The notes under the pieces: model-generated
Told to the model about the DNA's origin: nothing
What the model saw: the letters and a program-made list of their open reading frames with translations, nothing else
Database searches by the model: none
Position numbers and translations under genes: made by a program
Shown here: piece by piece, positions 7,175 to 15,667 of the stretch
Position numbering within the stretch: the stretch's first letter is position 1
How the letters are laid out: every line of letters starts with the position of its first letter
DNA from: Oscillospiraceae bacterium
GTDB taxonomy: Bacteria; Bacillota; Clostridia; Oscillospirales; Acutalibacteraceae
Reading direction: 5' to 3'
DNA: 61,636 nt
NCBI GenBank assembly: GCA_015066635.1
Contig: SVOA01000008.1
Coordinates: forward strand, 1-61,636

Positions 7175-9367
7175 TTAAAACCCCTGTCTTTCTACGGACA
7201 GTATGCCGTCAATTTTTTCAAGTCTCTGAATTACGCTGTTCAGATGCTCGAGATTCTGAACCGTTATGCTCATATTCAGCAGCGACCTGCCGTCCTTTAT
7301 CTCTCTGGTGGAAATATCGTTGATATTTACCCTCATAGCCGCCAGCTGCATTGAAAGGTCTGCCATAAGTCCTATCCTTGACAGTCCTGTAATCTGAAGC
7401 GCGGCTCTGAATTCCTGCTTTGCAGAGGCATTCCACGAAACCTCTATCCAACGCTCGGGCTCGGGAACGTCCGCAAGATTTTTCGGCACGTTCTGACAGT
7501 CCCTCTTGTGTACGGAAACGCCGTGTCCCCTTGTAATAAAGCCGATAATATCGTCGCCGGGCAGAGGATTACAGCACTTTGAAAGTTTGACAAGCACGTT
7601 GTCAACGCCCTTGACCGTAACACCGTCGTTGCTGACACCCGTTTTTCTGGTCTGCTTTACGAGCTGGGCTTCCTGCTTTTTATAGTTCTTATTGTATTCG
7701 TCCTTAATATAAGGCATAAGACGGATAAGCGATATACCGCCGTAGCCAATGGTTGCATAAAAATCGTCCACGCTCGCGCAGTGCTGATGCCTTGCGAGAT
7801 TCTCTATGAATTTCGTGTACTCTTCATCGGTAAGGCGTATGAAATTCTTTCTGAATTCCCTGTCAATTTCCGCCTTGCCCTCAACTATATTCTCGTCGCG
7901 TCTTTCGTTTTTGAACCACGAACGGATTTTAGTCCTCGCAGAGCTGGTCTTAGCGATATTCAGCCAGTCTCTTGACGGTCCCTTGCCCTGCTGAGACGAG
8001 GTCAGTATCTCAACAATCTGACCCGTCTTAACCTGATAATCAAGCGGTACTATACGTCCGTCAACCTTTGCGCCTATCATTTTATTGCCGACCGCGGTAT
8101 GAATTGCATAGGCAAAGTCTATTACGGTAGCGCCGTAGGGAATTGTGATAACGTCTCCCTTGGGAGTGAAGACAAAGGTGTCGTCCGGAACAAGGTCCGA
8201 TTTAATGGCGGAAACAAGCTCCCGAACATCTCCTGCCTCCTGCTGCTCCTCAAGCAGCTGTCTGACCCATGCGAGACGCTCCTCCATATTGGTCTTACCG
8301 TTGATGCCGAGTTTATATTTCCAGTGCGCCGCAACGCCGTACTCTGCGGTACGGTGCATTTCGCGTGTTCTTATCTGAACCTCAAAGGGTATGCCCTCCT
8401 TACCGATTACTGTGGTATGGAGCGACTGATACATATTCTTTTTGGGCGTTGAAATATAGTCCTTGAATCTGCCGGGCAGCGGCTTATACATATCGTGAAT
8501 AAGTCCCAGACAGTTATAGCACTCGCCGACCGTGCCGACTATGATTCTGATAGCGTAAATATCGTAAATCTCGTTAAAGCTTTTATTCTGCATATACATT
8601 TTTCTGTATATGCCGTGAGTGCTCTTTATACGCGCGTCAATTCTCGCGTCCGAAACAATTTTGGAAACTCTCTGCTCAATTTTCTGTCTTGTCTGCTCCA
8701 GAAATTCCGAGCCCGACTTACCCATTTCGGCAATTTTACGCGAAATATCCTCATAAGCTATCGGGTCAAGGAAGCGTATTGCAAGGTCCTCAAGCTCCTC
8801 CTTGACATTTCTGATACCGAGTCGGTGGGCAAGAGGCGCATATATTTCGAGCGTTTCAAGCGCTTTATCCCTGCGCTTCTGAGGATACATATAATCAAGA
8901 GTACGCATATTGTGAAGCCTGTCGGCAAGCTTAATAATAATAACCCTTATGTCCTCGGACATGGCAAGCAGCATTTTCCTGACGTTTTCTGCCTGCTGCT
9001 CCTCTTTTGTCGAAAGCGGAATTTTACCGAGCTTCGTAACGCCGTCAACGAGGTTGGCAACGTCTGCGCCGAAGTCCTTTTTAATGTCGTCAAGAGTAAT
9101 ATCGGTATCCTCAACCGTATCGTGAAGCAGTGCCGCCTCTATGCTCTCGGCGTCCATGCCGAGTTTCAGGAGTATATCCGCAACTGCAAGGGGATGAACT
9201 ATATACGGCTGTCCCGAATAGCGGAACTGCGCGGAATGAGCCTTTAAGGCATTATTGTACGCAAGCTTTATTTTAGCGAGTTCCTCTGCAGAATACGACT
9301 TTTCGCATTCCGTGATAAACTGTGAATAAAGCTCCTCGGGAGTAACATCATTCTGACGCTTATCCAT
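7175..9367 (-). CDS. rel: Bifunctional (p)ppGpp synthetase/hydrolase Rel (RelA/SpoT)
   Basis: A 730-residue long RSH enzyme with all expected domains in order: an HD hydrolase domain (HD at residues 82-83 within LLHDTVEDTD), a synthetase domain (RKMYMQ and YDIYAIRI), TGS (DTFVFTPKGD), a zinc-finger-like region (KLSKCCNPLPGD) and a C-terminal ACT domain. It makes pppGpp/ppGpp from GTP/GDP and ATP during starvation and hydrolyses them in growth. The HD pair is intact, so both activities are expected. It follows recJ by two bases; recJ-rel-dtd is a conserved Firmicutes order. Confidence 0.97.
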   Translation of the reverse strand: MDKRQNDVTPEELYSQFITECEKSYSAEELAKIKLAYNNALKAHSAQFRYSGQPYIVHPLAVADILLKLGMDAESIEAALLHDTVEDTDITLDDIKKDFGADVANLVDGVTKLGKIPLSTKEEQQAENVRKMLLAMSEDIRVIIIKLADRLHNMRTLDYMYPQKRRDKALETLEIYAPLAHRLGIRNVKEELEDLAIRFLDPIAYEDISRKIAEMGKSGSEFLEQTRQKIEQRVSKIVSDARIDARIKSTHGIYRKMYMQNKSFNEIYDIYAIRIIVGTVGECYNCLGLIHDMYKPLPGRFKDYISTPKKNMYQSLHTTVIGKEGIPFEVQIRTREMHRTAEYGVAAHWKYKLGINGKTNMEERLAWVRQLLEEQQEAGDVRELVSAIKSDLVPDDTFVFTPKGDVITIPYGATVIDFAYAIHTAVGNKMIGAKVDGRIVPLDYQVKTGQIVEILTSSQQGKGPSRDWLNIAKTSSARTKIRSWFKNERRDENIVEGKAEIDREFRKNFIRLTDEEYTKFIENLARHQHCASVDDFYATIGYGGISLIRLMPYIKDEYNKNYKKQEAQLVKQTRKTGVSNDGVTVKGVDNVLVKLSKCCNPLPGDDIIGFITRGHGVSVHKRDCQNVPKNLADVPEPERWIEVSWNASAKQEFRAALQITGLSRIGLMADLSMQLAAMRVNINDISTREIKDGRSLLNMSITVQNLEHLNSVIQRLEKIDGILSVERQGF

Positions 9368-9369
9368 AT

Positions 9370-11397
9370 TTATCCCCTTTCTTTAAGACTTCTGAGTATG
9401 GCGGAGGAACCGAGGTCCTTTTTACCCGGATTCTCTACTATACTGTATGTCGAATTACTCTTTTTAAGCAGTCCGAGTTCACACATAATGTCAAGGCAGA
9501 CAAGCACTCTCGCCGCATAGCGATAAGGAATGCCCGATTTATGACAAAGCATATCGGCACCGAAGGAAAAAGTTTTTTCCGACATAAAGAATCTGTAAAC
9601 GCAGGCAAAAAAATCTCTGTCCGGAGTCAGCAGTTCCGCTTCGTTACGGCTGAGATTTGCTCCGCCTCTGAATTTTTCATATATTCTCATACCCGTTTCG
9701 CAGCCGTCAAAGTCAAAATCGGAACAGCGTATATCGCTTATCTGTACCGAAGGATACACCTCGCCTCTGAATTCGTTGCGCTCAATTCTGAACGCAATAT
9801 CAACTCTGTCGCCGAGCGCATAAGGGAACTCGGGCAGAGATGTTGAAAAGAGCATGGCGTTAAACTCCTCGCCCGTCTTTGAAAGGGTAAGTCTCAGATG
9901 TCTGCCCTCGCCTACGGGTCTTATTCCCTTTAAGACCGCATCCTTAACCGAGAAGCAGGGCTGAGGGTTTTCCGCGCCGTACGGCTCAAACATACCGAGC
10001 ATACCGAGTAAATCGGTTGTTATTACCGAAGGCTTGATATTTAAGTCAATTCTTGTTTTGAGATAAGGCATTTCCCTTAAATAGCAATATTCGGAAAGCG
10101 CACTGCGCAAACGGTCGATATCCTTTGTCATAATACCGAAGCCTGCGGCAAGGGTATGTCCTCCGAAATGAGTGAGCATATCCTTAGCCTCGGAAAGAGC
10201 GTCGTAAATTGAGAAGCCGTCTATGCTTCTGCACGAGCCCTTACCCGTTTCGCCGTCCGTGGAGATAACTATCGCGGGTTTTCCGTATCTGGCAACAAGC
10301 CTTGAAGCTACTATTCCTATAACTCCCTGATGCCAGTTCTCGCCTGCAACAACGATAACGGGAGCGTATTTTACCTCGTCATGCGCTTCTATATAATCAA
10401 CCGCGCTGTTTGTAACAGCCGCCTCTGTTTCGTGACGGTCGAGATTTGCCTTTTCCATAAGAGCGGCGGCATTATCAGCCGACGCTTTATCCTCTGCAAG
10501 CAGCAGATTCATGGCAAGCCGCGCCGTATCCATCCTGCCCGCGGCGTTGATTCTCGGCGCGAGAGCATAGGAAACCATTGATGAAGTCAGCTTTTTCTGT
10601 GAAACGGAAGCATATTCTTTAAGTGCCTCAATTCCGTAACGGGATGAGCGGTTGATAATTTCGATTCCTTTTCTGACTATTACTCTGTTCTCGCTGACTA
10701 TGGGAACGACATCTGCAAGCGTACCTATGGCGGCAAGGTCGGCGTATTCATTAAGCACCGAATAGCTGTCGCCCTCGAGAGCGCAGACAAGCTTAAAGGC
10801 AACGCCTACTCCCGCATAGTCTTCAAACTCACAGTTGCAGTCGCTTCTGTGCGGATTGACTGCCGCCGCGGCGTCGGGCAGCACATCGCCAACCTTATGG
10901 TGGTCGGTAATAACCACATCAAGTCCCAATTCCTTTGCGAGAGCCGTTTCCTCAACCGCGTTTATTCCGTTGTCAACGGTTATAATGAGTCTGACGCCCT
11001 GCGAACAGAAGGCTTTTACGCTGTCGCACGACAGACCGTAGCCCTCGCTGACTCTGTCGGGGATATAATAGCCGACATCGGCGCCCTTGCTTTTAAGATA
11101 AAGATAAAGAAGCGAGGTCGAGGTTACACCGTCAGCGTCATAGTCGCCGAAAATCATAATCTTTTCTTTACCGTCAACCGCCTTGCGGATTCTCTCGACA
11201 GCCTTATCCATATCGGTAATGCTGTACGGGTCTATGAACAGCTCATCCTCAAAGAGAAACTGCTCTATTTCCTCGCTGTCCGTAATGCCCCTCGCCGTCA
11301 GCAGCAGGGCAACAAACGGGTCGAGTGAAAACTCCTCGGCTATTTCAGCCGCAAGGTCTCTGTTATTTGACGAGAGAACCCATTGTCTTCTGCTCAT
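9370..11397 (-). CDS. recJ: Single-stranded-DNA-specific 5'-3' exonuclease RecJ
   Basis: A 675-residue DHH/DHHA1 exonuclease. The N-terminal DHH phosphoesterase motifs are visible: FGDYDADGV near residue 80, DHHKVGD and NPHRSD. The DHHA1 motif (FGGHTLAAG) lies near residue 415, followed by an OB-like domain. It degrades single-stranded DNA from the 5' end in recombination and mismatch repair. The ATG at 11397 is preferred over the in-frame GTG at 11406, because AAGGAG lies 11 bases before the ATG and only two before the GTG. It heads the recJ-rel-dtd-hydrolase-hemZ-kinase operon from a clear promoter at 11444-11472. Confidence 0.95.
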   Translation of the reverse strand: MSRRQWVLSSNNRDLAAEIAEEFSLDPFVALLLTARGITDSEEIEQFLFEDELFIDPYSITDMDKAVERIRKAVDGKEKIMIFGDYDADGVTSTSLLYLYLKSKGADVGYYIPDRVSEGYGLSCDSVKAFCSQGVRLIITVDNGINAVEETALAKELGLDVVITDHHKVGDVLPDAAAAVNPHRSDCNCEFEDYAGVGVAFKLVCALEGDSYSVLNEYADLAAIGTLADVVPIVSENRVIVRKGIEIINRSSRYGIEALKEYASVSQKKLTSSMVSYALAPRINAAGRMDTARLAMNLLLAEDKASADNAAALMEKANLDRHETEAAVTNSAVDYIEAHDEVKYAPVIVVAGENWHQGVIGIVASRLVARYGKPAIVISTDGETGKGSCRSIDGFSIYDALSEAKDMLTHFGGHTLAAGFGIMTKDIDRLRSALSEYCYLREMPYLKTRIDLNIKPSVITTDLLGMLGMFEPYGAENPQPCFSVKDAVLKGIRPVGEGRHLRLTLSKTGEEFNAMLFSTSLPEFPYALGDRVDIAFRIERNEFRGEVYPSVQISDIRCSDFDFDGCETGMRIYEKFRGGANLSRNEAELLTPDRDFFACVYRFFMSEKTFSFGADMLCHKSGIPYRYAARVLVCLDIMCELGLLKKSNSTYSIVENPGKKDLGSSAILRSLKERG

Positions 11398-11443
11398 TGC
11401 CGCCACTGCTCCTTTACCTTAAATTTCGTTTATTAACCTTTTT

Positions 11444-11472
11444 ATTTTACCATTTTTATCGCGTATTTTCAA
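11444..11472 (-). promoter_or_regulatory. Sigma-A promoter of the recJ-rel operon
   Basis: Minus-strand TTGAAA (11467-11472), a 17-base spacer, then TAAAAT (11444-11449). It lies 47 bases before the recJ ATG. The downstream run to the kinase gene has no gap above 12 bases. Confidence 0.7.
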
Positions 11473-11522
11473 TATAAATATTATATTTTATATAGTTAAA
11501 GTTTATTATATATATTCAAATA

Positions 11523-11551
11523 TTGACACTGCCGAAAGAAAAGAGTAAAAT
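11523..11551 (+). promoter_or_regulatory. Sigma-A promoter of the nucleotide-sugar dehydratase gene
   Basis: TTGACA (11523-11528), 17 bases, TAAAAT (11546-11551). Transcription would start near 11558, downstream of an in-frame ATG at 11555, which rules that ATG out as the start codon. Confidence 0.78.
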
Positions 11552-11608
11552 TATATGAGTATGACCTTTTTTATATTTGGGTTTTATACTTCAAGGAGAG
11601 AGATTTTT

Positions 11609-13495
11609 TTGACAAGACAGCTTCCAAAAAGAAAAATCAGTACGCACAACAAATTTCTTATGATTGCCGACGCGGTAATCATAAACATAATCTACTTTGC
11701 GATGGTATTCTTCCATTGGAATTTCGTAATGGACAGGTTTACCTTTTCCAGACTTGCGTTAAGAGTACCCTTCATCATAGTCTATTATCTGCTTTTCTAC
11801 TATCTTTTCAAGATTTACAGAACCGCATGGAAATACGCAGGACTTTATGAGGTGCTTTCCTTCGCCGCGGCAACCGTACTCGGCACGTCGGCGGTATGGA
11901 TAACCGACTATATCGGTATGAAAATCTGCCGTCTGTCGGACAGCCCCGTTCTTTACTTTAACGTGCTTCCTCTTTCTGTATATCTTGACAGCACGCTGAT
12001 TATGATGTTTGTAAGCCTTCTCATAAGACTCTCGTACCGTTCAATGTTTGTCTTTAAAAACGAGCAGAACAGAAGAAATCACGTTTCCAAGCTCAAGCAG
12101 ATTCTTATTATCGGCGCGGGCGAAGCGGGTACGGGACTGCTCAGAGATTTCCAGAAAAATTCATATAAATTCGGCAACCCCGCCGCAATAGTTGACGACG
12201 ATGTTTCAAAGATAGGACTTGCCATCAACGGCACTCCGATAGTCGGCACCTGCGACGATATTGAGGAGGTATGCCGCAAGTATTCGATAGACGAAATTAT
12301 TTTCTGTATCCCCTCCATTGAGGACGAGAGAAGAAAAGAGATTCTTGACTATGCCATCAAGACGGGACTTTCGGTTAAAATTGCTCCTGATATTTCCTCG
12401 CTTGAGCATTCCGATTTCTCATATAAGGAAATGCGTAACGTCGATATTCTCGACCTGCTTTCGCGTCCGGAAATCAAGCTTGACCCCGATGTCTGCAAGT
12501 ACGTTACAAATCAGACCGTGCTTGTTACGGGAGGCGGCGGAAGCATAGGCAGCGAGCTTTGCCGTCAGATAGCGAGATACAATCCCGAAAGAATTGTCAT
12601 TTTTGATATTTACGAGAATAACGCTTATGCGCTTAAAAACTCTCTTGATTTAAAATACTTCGGCAACCCGAAAATCGAAATACGCATTGGCTCTGTAAGA
12701 GAATACGAAAGACTCAAAGAAGTCTTTGAGGAATTCCACCCCTCGTCTGTTTTCCACGCGGCGGCGCACAAGCACGTTCCGCTTATGGAGGACAGCCCCT
12801 ATGAGGCGATAAAGAACAACATACTCGGTACATATAATACCGCGCTGTGCGCAAATGAATTCGGCGTTGACAACTTTGTTCTGCTCTCTACGGACAAGGC
12901 TGTTAACCCGACAAACGTAATGGGCGCGACAAAGAGATGCTGTGAGCTTATAATTCAGCATTTTTCAAAAATATCGACTCACACCAAATTTGCGGCGGTA
13001 CGTTTCGGCAACGTACTCGGTTCAAACGGAAGCGTTATTCCTCTTTTCAAGGAGCAGTTACAGAAGGGCGGACCGCTTACCGTTACGCACCCCGATATTA
13101 CGCGCTACTTTATGACTATTCCCGAAGCGGCTCAGCTTGTCGTTCAGGCAGGAGGTATCGCAAAGGGCGGCGAGATTTTCGTTCTCGATATGGGCGAACC
13201 CGTCAAGATAGTTACCCTCGCGGAGAGGCTTATCAGACTGTCGGGCTTCGAGCCGTATGTCGATATAGATATTCAGTTCACGGGACTGCGTCCGGGCGAG
13301 AAGCTGTATGAGGAGCTTATCCTGCCGAGTGAAAAGGACGGTATGCACAAGACCGACAATCACAAGATTTTTATTACTTCGCCTACGGAATTTGACGACG
13401 ACCTGCTCATTGAGCATATCAATTCAATTCCCGATATGGACCCCTCGCAGTCAAGACAGTTCCTCAAGGACCTTGTTCCTAACTTCAAAGGATAA
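11609..13495 (+). CDS. Membrane-bound nucleotide-sugar 4,6-dehydratase (CapD/PglF/FlaA1 type)
   Basis: A 628-residue protein with about four N-terminal membrane segments, a first Rossmann motif (IIGAGEAGTG, CoA-binding-like domain) and a C-terminal SDR domain with GGGGSIGSE. The catalytic region reads STDKAVNPTNVMG, with Met in place of the usual Tyr, as in UDP-GlcNAc 4,6-dehydratases of the PglF/WbpM family. It would oxidise and dehydrate UDP-GlcNAc for modified sugars in surface glycans. I start it at the TTG at 11609, which follows AAGGAGAG at about ten bases; the upstream ATG precedes the predicted transcription start. It stands alone, with no glycosyltransferases nearby. Confidence 0.9.
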   Translation: MTRQLPKRKISTHNKFLMIADAVIINIIYFAMVFFHWNFVMDRFTFSRLALRVPFIIVYYLLFYYLFKIYRTAWKYAGLYEVLSFAAATVLGTSAVWITDYIGMKICRLSDSPVLYFNVLPLSVYLDSTLIMMFVSLLIRLSYRSMFVFKNEQNRRNHVSKLKQILIIGAGEAGTGLLRDFQKNSYKFGNPAAIVDDDVSKIGLAINGTPIVGTCDDIEEVCRKYSIDEIIFCIPSIEDERRKEILDYAIKTGLSVKIAPDISSLEHSDFSYKEMRNVDILDLLSRPEIKLDPDVCKYVTNQTVLVTGGGGSIGSELCRQIARYNPERIVIFDIYENNAYALKNSLDLKYFGNPKIEIRIGSVREYERLKEVFEEFHPSSVFHAAAHKHVPLMEDSPYEAIKNNILGTYNTALCANEFGVDNFVLLSTDKAVNPTNVMGATKRCCELIIQHFSKISTHTKFAAVRFGNVLGSNGSVIPLFKEQLQKGGPLTVTHPDITRYFMTIPEAAQLVVQAGGIAKGGEIFVLDMGEPVKIVTLAERLIRLSGFEPYVDIDIQFTGLRPGEKLYEELILPSEKDGMHKTDNHKIFITSPTEFDDDLLIEHINSIPDMDPSQSRQFLKDLVPNFKG

Positions 13496-13498
13496 TTT

Positions 13499-13530
13499 AA
13501 AGCCCCTGTTTTCCGAAAAACAGGGGCTTT
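13499..13530. terminator. Bidirectional terminator between convergent genes
   Basis: AAAGCCCCTGTTTT (13499-13512) pairs perfectly with its complement at 13517-13530. T-rich tracts on both sides serve the plus gene ending at 13495 and the minus gene ending at 13544. Confidence 0.9.
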
Positions 13531-13543
13531 TATTTTTTTGCTT

Positions 13544-14203
13544 TTACTCAACCCATTTGAGTTTATACATACCGAACGCACCTGCAAGACTTGCAACAAT
13601 GGTTACAAAAATCATTGTGCCTACGGGAAGCGTCGGAAGGAATATGTAAGCGATTATTCCCGCAAGTATCGGCAGTACCGAAAGTTTCCAGTACTTTGCG
13701 AAGTACGACGCGCCGAGCGCTCCGAAAAGGGCGGGTATAACGTTCTCAAATGCCGGCTTGATATCAGAGCCGTCATCCGTGATATACTTTGTAAACGGCA
13801 GAAATGCAATAACTCCGACAGCGATAACCACGGTAGTCGTAATTGCCGATGCGCCTATCGCGATAGTGGAAATAACCTCTCCCTCCTCGCTTGACGCGTT
13901 GACCTTTGCTCTGTCCATGGCGTTCATGGCGCAGGGCATTTTAAGGTTTGCAATATTTCCCGAAACAAACGAGAGATATGTGCCGCCCGCACCGAGCATG
14001 GGCGTATAGGTCAGCACCTCAACGACAGCCGTACCCCAGTAAATCGGGATGACTGCGCTCAAAGCCTTCAGAAGCAAATTAAACTGAGGGAATACGTTAT
14101 AGTAAAGCGAAAAAATCAGCGGCACCGAAAAAAGCACGGCAAGCGCGCTCAGCGACCAGATCTTTCCCCAGGTATGAACTCTGTCTTTATAATCTTTCAT
14201 CAT
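13544..14203 (-). CDS. Uncharacterised membrane protein, partner of the DUF5058-like gene
   Basis: A 219-residue integral membrane protein with about five hydrophobic helices. Notable stretches are YWGTAVVEVLTYTPMLGAGG at about residues 56-75, a following NIANLKMPCA segment, and an acidic SSEEGEV loop before another helix. I cannot assign a function. Polar glycine-rich segments inside the membrane resemble transport proteins more than structural ones. A G-rich ribosome-binding site precedes ATGATG at 14203/14200; the in-frame GTG at 14209 is too close to it. The gene starts nine bases after the DUF5058-like gene, so the two probably form a two-subunit membrane complex. Confidence 0.75.
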   Translation of the reverse strand: MMKDYKDRVHTWGKIWSLSALAVLFSVPLIFSLYYNVFPQFNLLLKALSAVIPIYWGTAVVEVLTYTPMLGAGGTYLSFVSGNIANLKMPCAMNAMDRAKVNASSEEGEVISTIAIGASAITTTVVIAVGVIAFLPFTKYITDDGSDIKPAFENVIPALFGALGASYFAKYWKLSVLPILAGIIAYIFLPTLPVGTMIFVTIVASLAGAFGMYKLKWVE

Positions 14204-14212
14204 CGGCACCCC

Positions 14213-14974
14213 CTATCTCCATACATACTGCGAAATGCCGACAGGCAGTACCTGTGTGAGCAGAATCGCAATTCCCATAGCGCCGAACATGGCAATCGGC
14301 AGGACAAACGGTTCAAGCTTTTTAAGTTCCTTTTTGCGGCACAGATAATCGAGCGCTATCGTAAAGACCATAGCACTGATAAGCGTCGCAACGCTCATAA
14401 AGCCCGCGTGCTGTCCGTCCTTGGGCGCGGAGGCAACGCTCTTTGCGATAAAGGCGGAAATAATACCTATAAACGCCGCCGTACCGAGTATATTGCCGAG
14501 CGCATTCGCACTCTTGCTTTTTGAGGTAACCTTACCCATAGCCTTATGAATTTTTTTGCAGAATACGGGAAGAAGTACAAGCGGGAAGCACGAGCCTATA
14601 GTCATAGCCCACGCAACCGTTGAGAATCTCTCGGGGTCCGTAATGGGCTCGGCAACCGACGAACCGAAAACGTCAAGCGCGGACTCTGCCGCAACGGTTT
14701 CATACGCGAGGTTGCCTATGACTGAAAGTCTGATCCACGGCAGTACAATTCCGAGTGCGGAAGCAAGCGCAAGTACGGTTGCAAATATTGACACCGCGGG
14801 AGCTAACGTAAACAGCATACTTGAAACAACCGTCTGCTTCAGCTTCTCGGGCGGTATCCCGATTTCCCTGCCTCTTTTCCATGCCTTAGCCATAAAGAAC
14901 AGCGACTGAGCTATAACAAAAACTATTACGCCCGCCGCGAGGCCATACATAAGAGGACCTGTTTTAAAATCCAA
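14213..14974 (-). CDS. DUF5058-like integral membrane protein
   Basis: A 253-residue protein with six or seven membrane helices. The segments AQSLFFMAKAWKRGREIG (residues 22-39), APAVSIFATV and LPWIRLSVIGNLAYE resemble, from memory, the DUF5058 family of clostridial membrane proteins; a Pfam search would settle this. No function is known to me. The start is a TTG at 14974 preceded by AAGGGGG at about seven bases. It begins two bases before the HAD gene's stop region ends and is followed at once by the second membrane gene, so three genes form one unit. A transporter is the most natural guess. Confidence 0.75.
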   Translation of the reverse strand: MDFKTGPLMYGLAAGVIVFVIAQSLFFMAKAWKRGREIGIPPEKLKQTVVSSMLFTLAPAVSIFATVLALASALGIVLPWIRLSVIGNLAYETVAAESALDVFGSSVAEPITDPERFSTVAWAMTIGSCFPLVLLPVFCKKIHKAMGKVTSKSKSANALGNILGTAAFIGIISAFIAKSVASAPKDGQHAGFMSVATLISAMVFTIALDYLCRKKELKKLEPFVLPIAMFGAMGIAILLTQVLPVGISQYVWR

Positions 14975-14976
14975 TT

Positions 14977-15579
14977 TTATTCCCCCTTAATAAGGTATAT
15001 TCCGTTTTCTTTAATCTTTTTTATTTTATTGCCCCTGACCAGATAGACGTTGTCCGAAATGTCCATAAACGGCTTGTCAACATAGGAGTCCGTGTAAAAC
15101 TCATCTATGCGTGCGTCTGCGTAAACCTCTCTGAAACGTCCTATTTTATTGCCGCGGAAACACACGGATTTTACCTCTCCGCTTTCTATGTCAAGCTCGC
15201 TTCCGATAATATTGTAAACGCCGATACGCGCACACATTTCCCTGAGCACAACCTCGGGAGAAGCTGACAGAATAACGTCATCCGCATCCTTGATTTCAAG
15301 GTAAAAAGGCTTTATGTTCTTTTCGTTTTTATCACAGAAGGTTTTTATTTCCTCGGGAATGTTTTCAAATTTTGCACAGCATTCCCTGAAAATACTGCTG
15401 TAAGATTTCAGCACCTCGTCAACAGTCAGCCTGCCCGTTTTATACCTGATAATTCCGGACACAAATACAGGGATATACTTTGCCACCTGAAAGGGAAATT
15501 TCTTTAAATAATATAAAAAGAAGTCAACCGAACTCTCTCCGCGGTAAATTGTGTTGTCAAAGTCAAATACCCGCATCAT
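14977..15579 (-). CDS. HAD-superfamily phosphatase (HAD-IB, phosphoserine phosphatase-like)
   Basis: A 200-residue HAD hydrolase. Motif I is DFDNTIY at residues 6-12 (nucleophile and general-acid aspartates). Motif II is in LSASPEV, followed by a large helical cap. The late DSYVDKP stretch corresponds to motif III/IV, although the usual DD pair is not obvious. Substrates of this clade include phosphoserine-like and polyol phosphates. ATG codons at 15579 and 15576 both follow AGGAGG. It heads a three-gene unit with the two membrane proteins, driven by a promoter at 15598-15626. The link suggests a phosphorylated compound that is handled or transported by this unit. Confidence 0.82.
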   Translation of the reverse strand: MMRVFDFDNTIYRGESSVDFFLYYLKKFPFQVAKYIPVFVSGIIRYKTGRLTVDEVLKSYSSIFRECCAKFENIPEEIKTFCDKNEKNIKPFYLEIKDADDVILSASPEVVLREMCARIGVYNIIGSELDIESGEVKSVCFRGNKIGRFREVYADARIDEFYTDSYVDKPFMDISDNVYLVRGNKIKKIKENGIYLIKGE

Positions 15580-15597
15580 TTCGCCTCCTATGCTGAC

Positions 15598-15626
15598 ATT
15601 TTATCATATATTTAATTTCATTACAA
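15598..15626 (-). promoter_or_regulatory. Sigma-A promoter of the HAD-DUF5058 unit
   Basis: Minus-strand TTGTAA (15621-15626), 17 bases, TAAAAT (15598-15603), ending 18 bases before the ATG. Confidence 0.65.
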
Positions 15627-15630
15627 GAAA

Positions 15631-15657
15631 AACCCTTGCCGATATTCGTCAAGGGTT
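15631..15657 (-). terminator. Terminator of the cysteine-rich protein gene
   Basis: An eight-base stem (AACCCTTG/CAAGGGTT) starts 11 bases after the stop and is followed by a T-rich stretch on the minus strand. Confidence 0.7.
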
Positions 15658-15667
15658 AGGGTTTTAT

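Noticed and set aside
8495-9247. Plus-strand open frame of 250 codons opposite rel
   Set aside because: Complement of conserved Rel coding sequence; no start signal and no recognisable domain.
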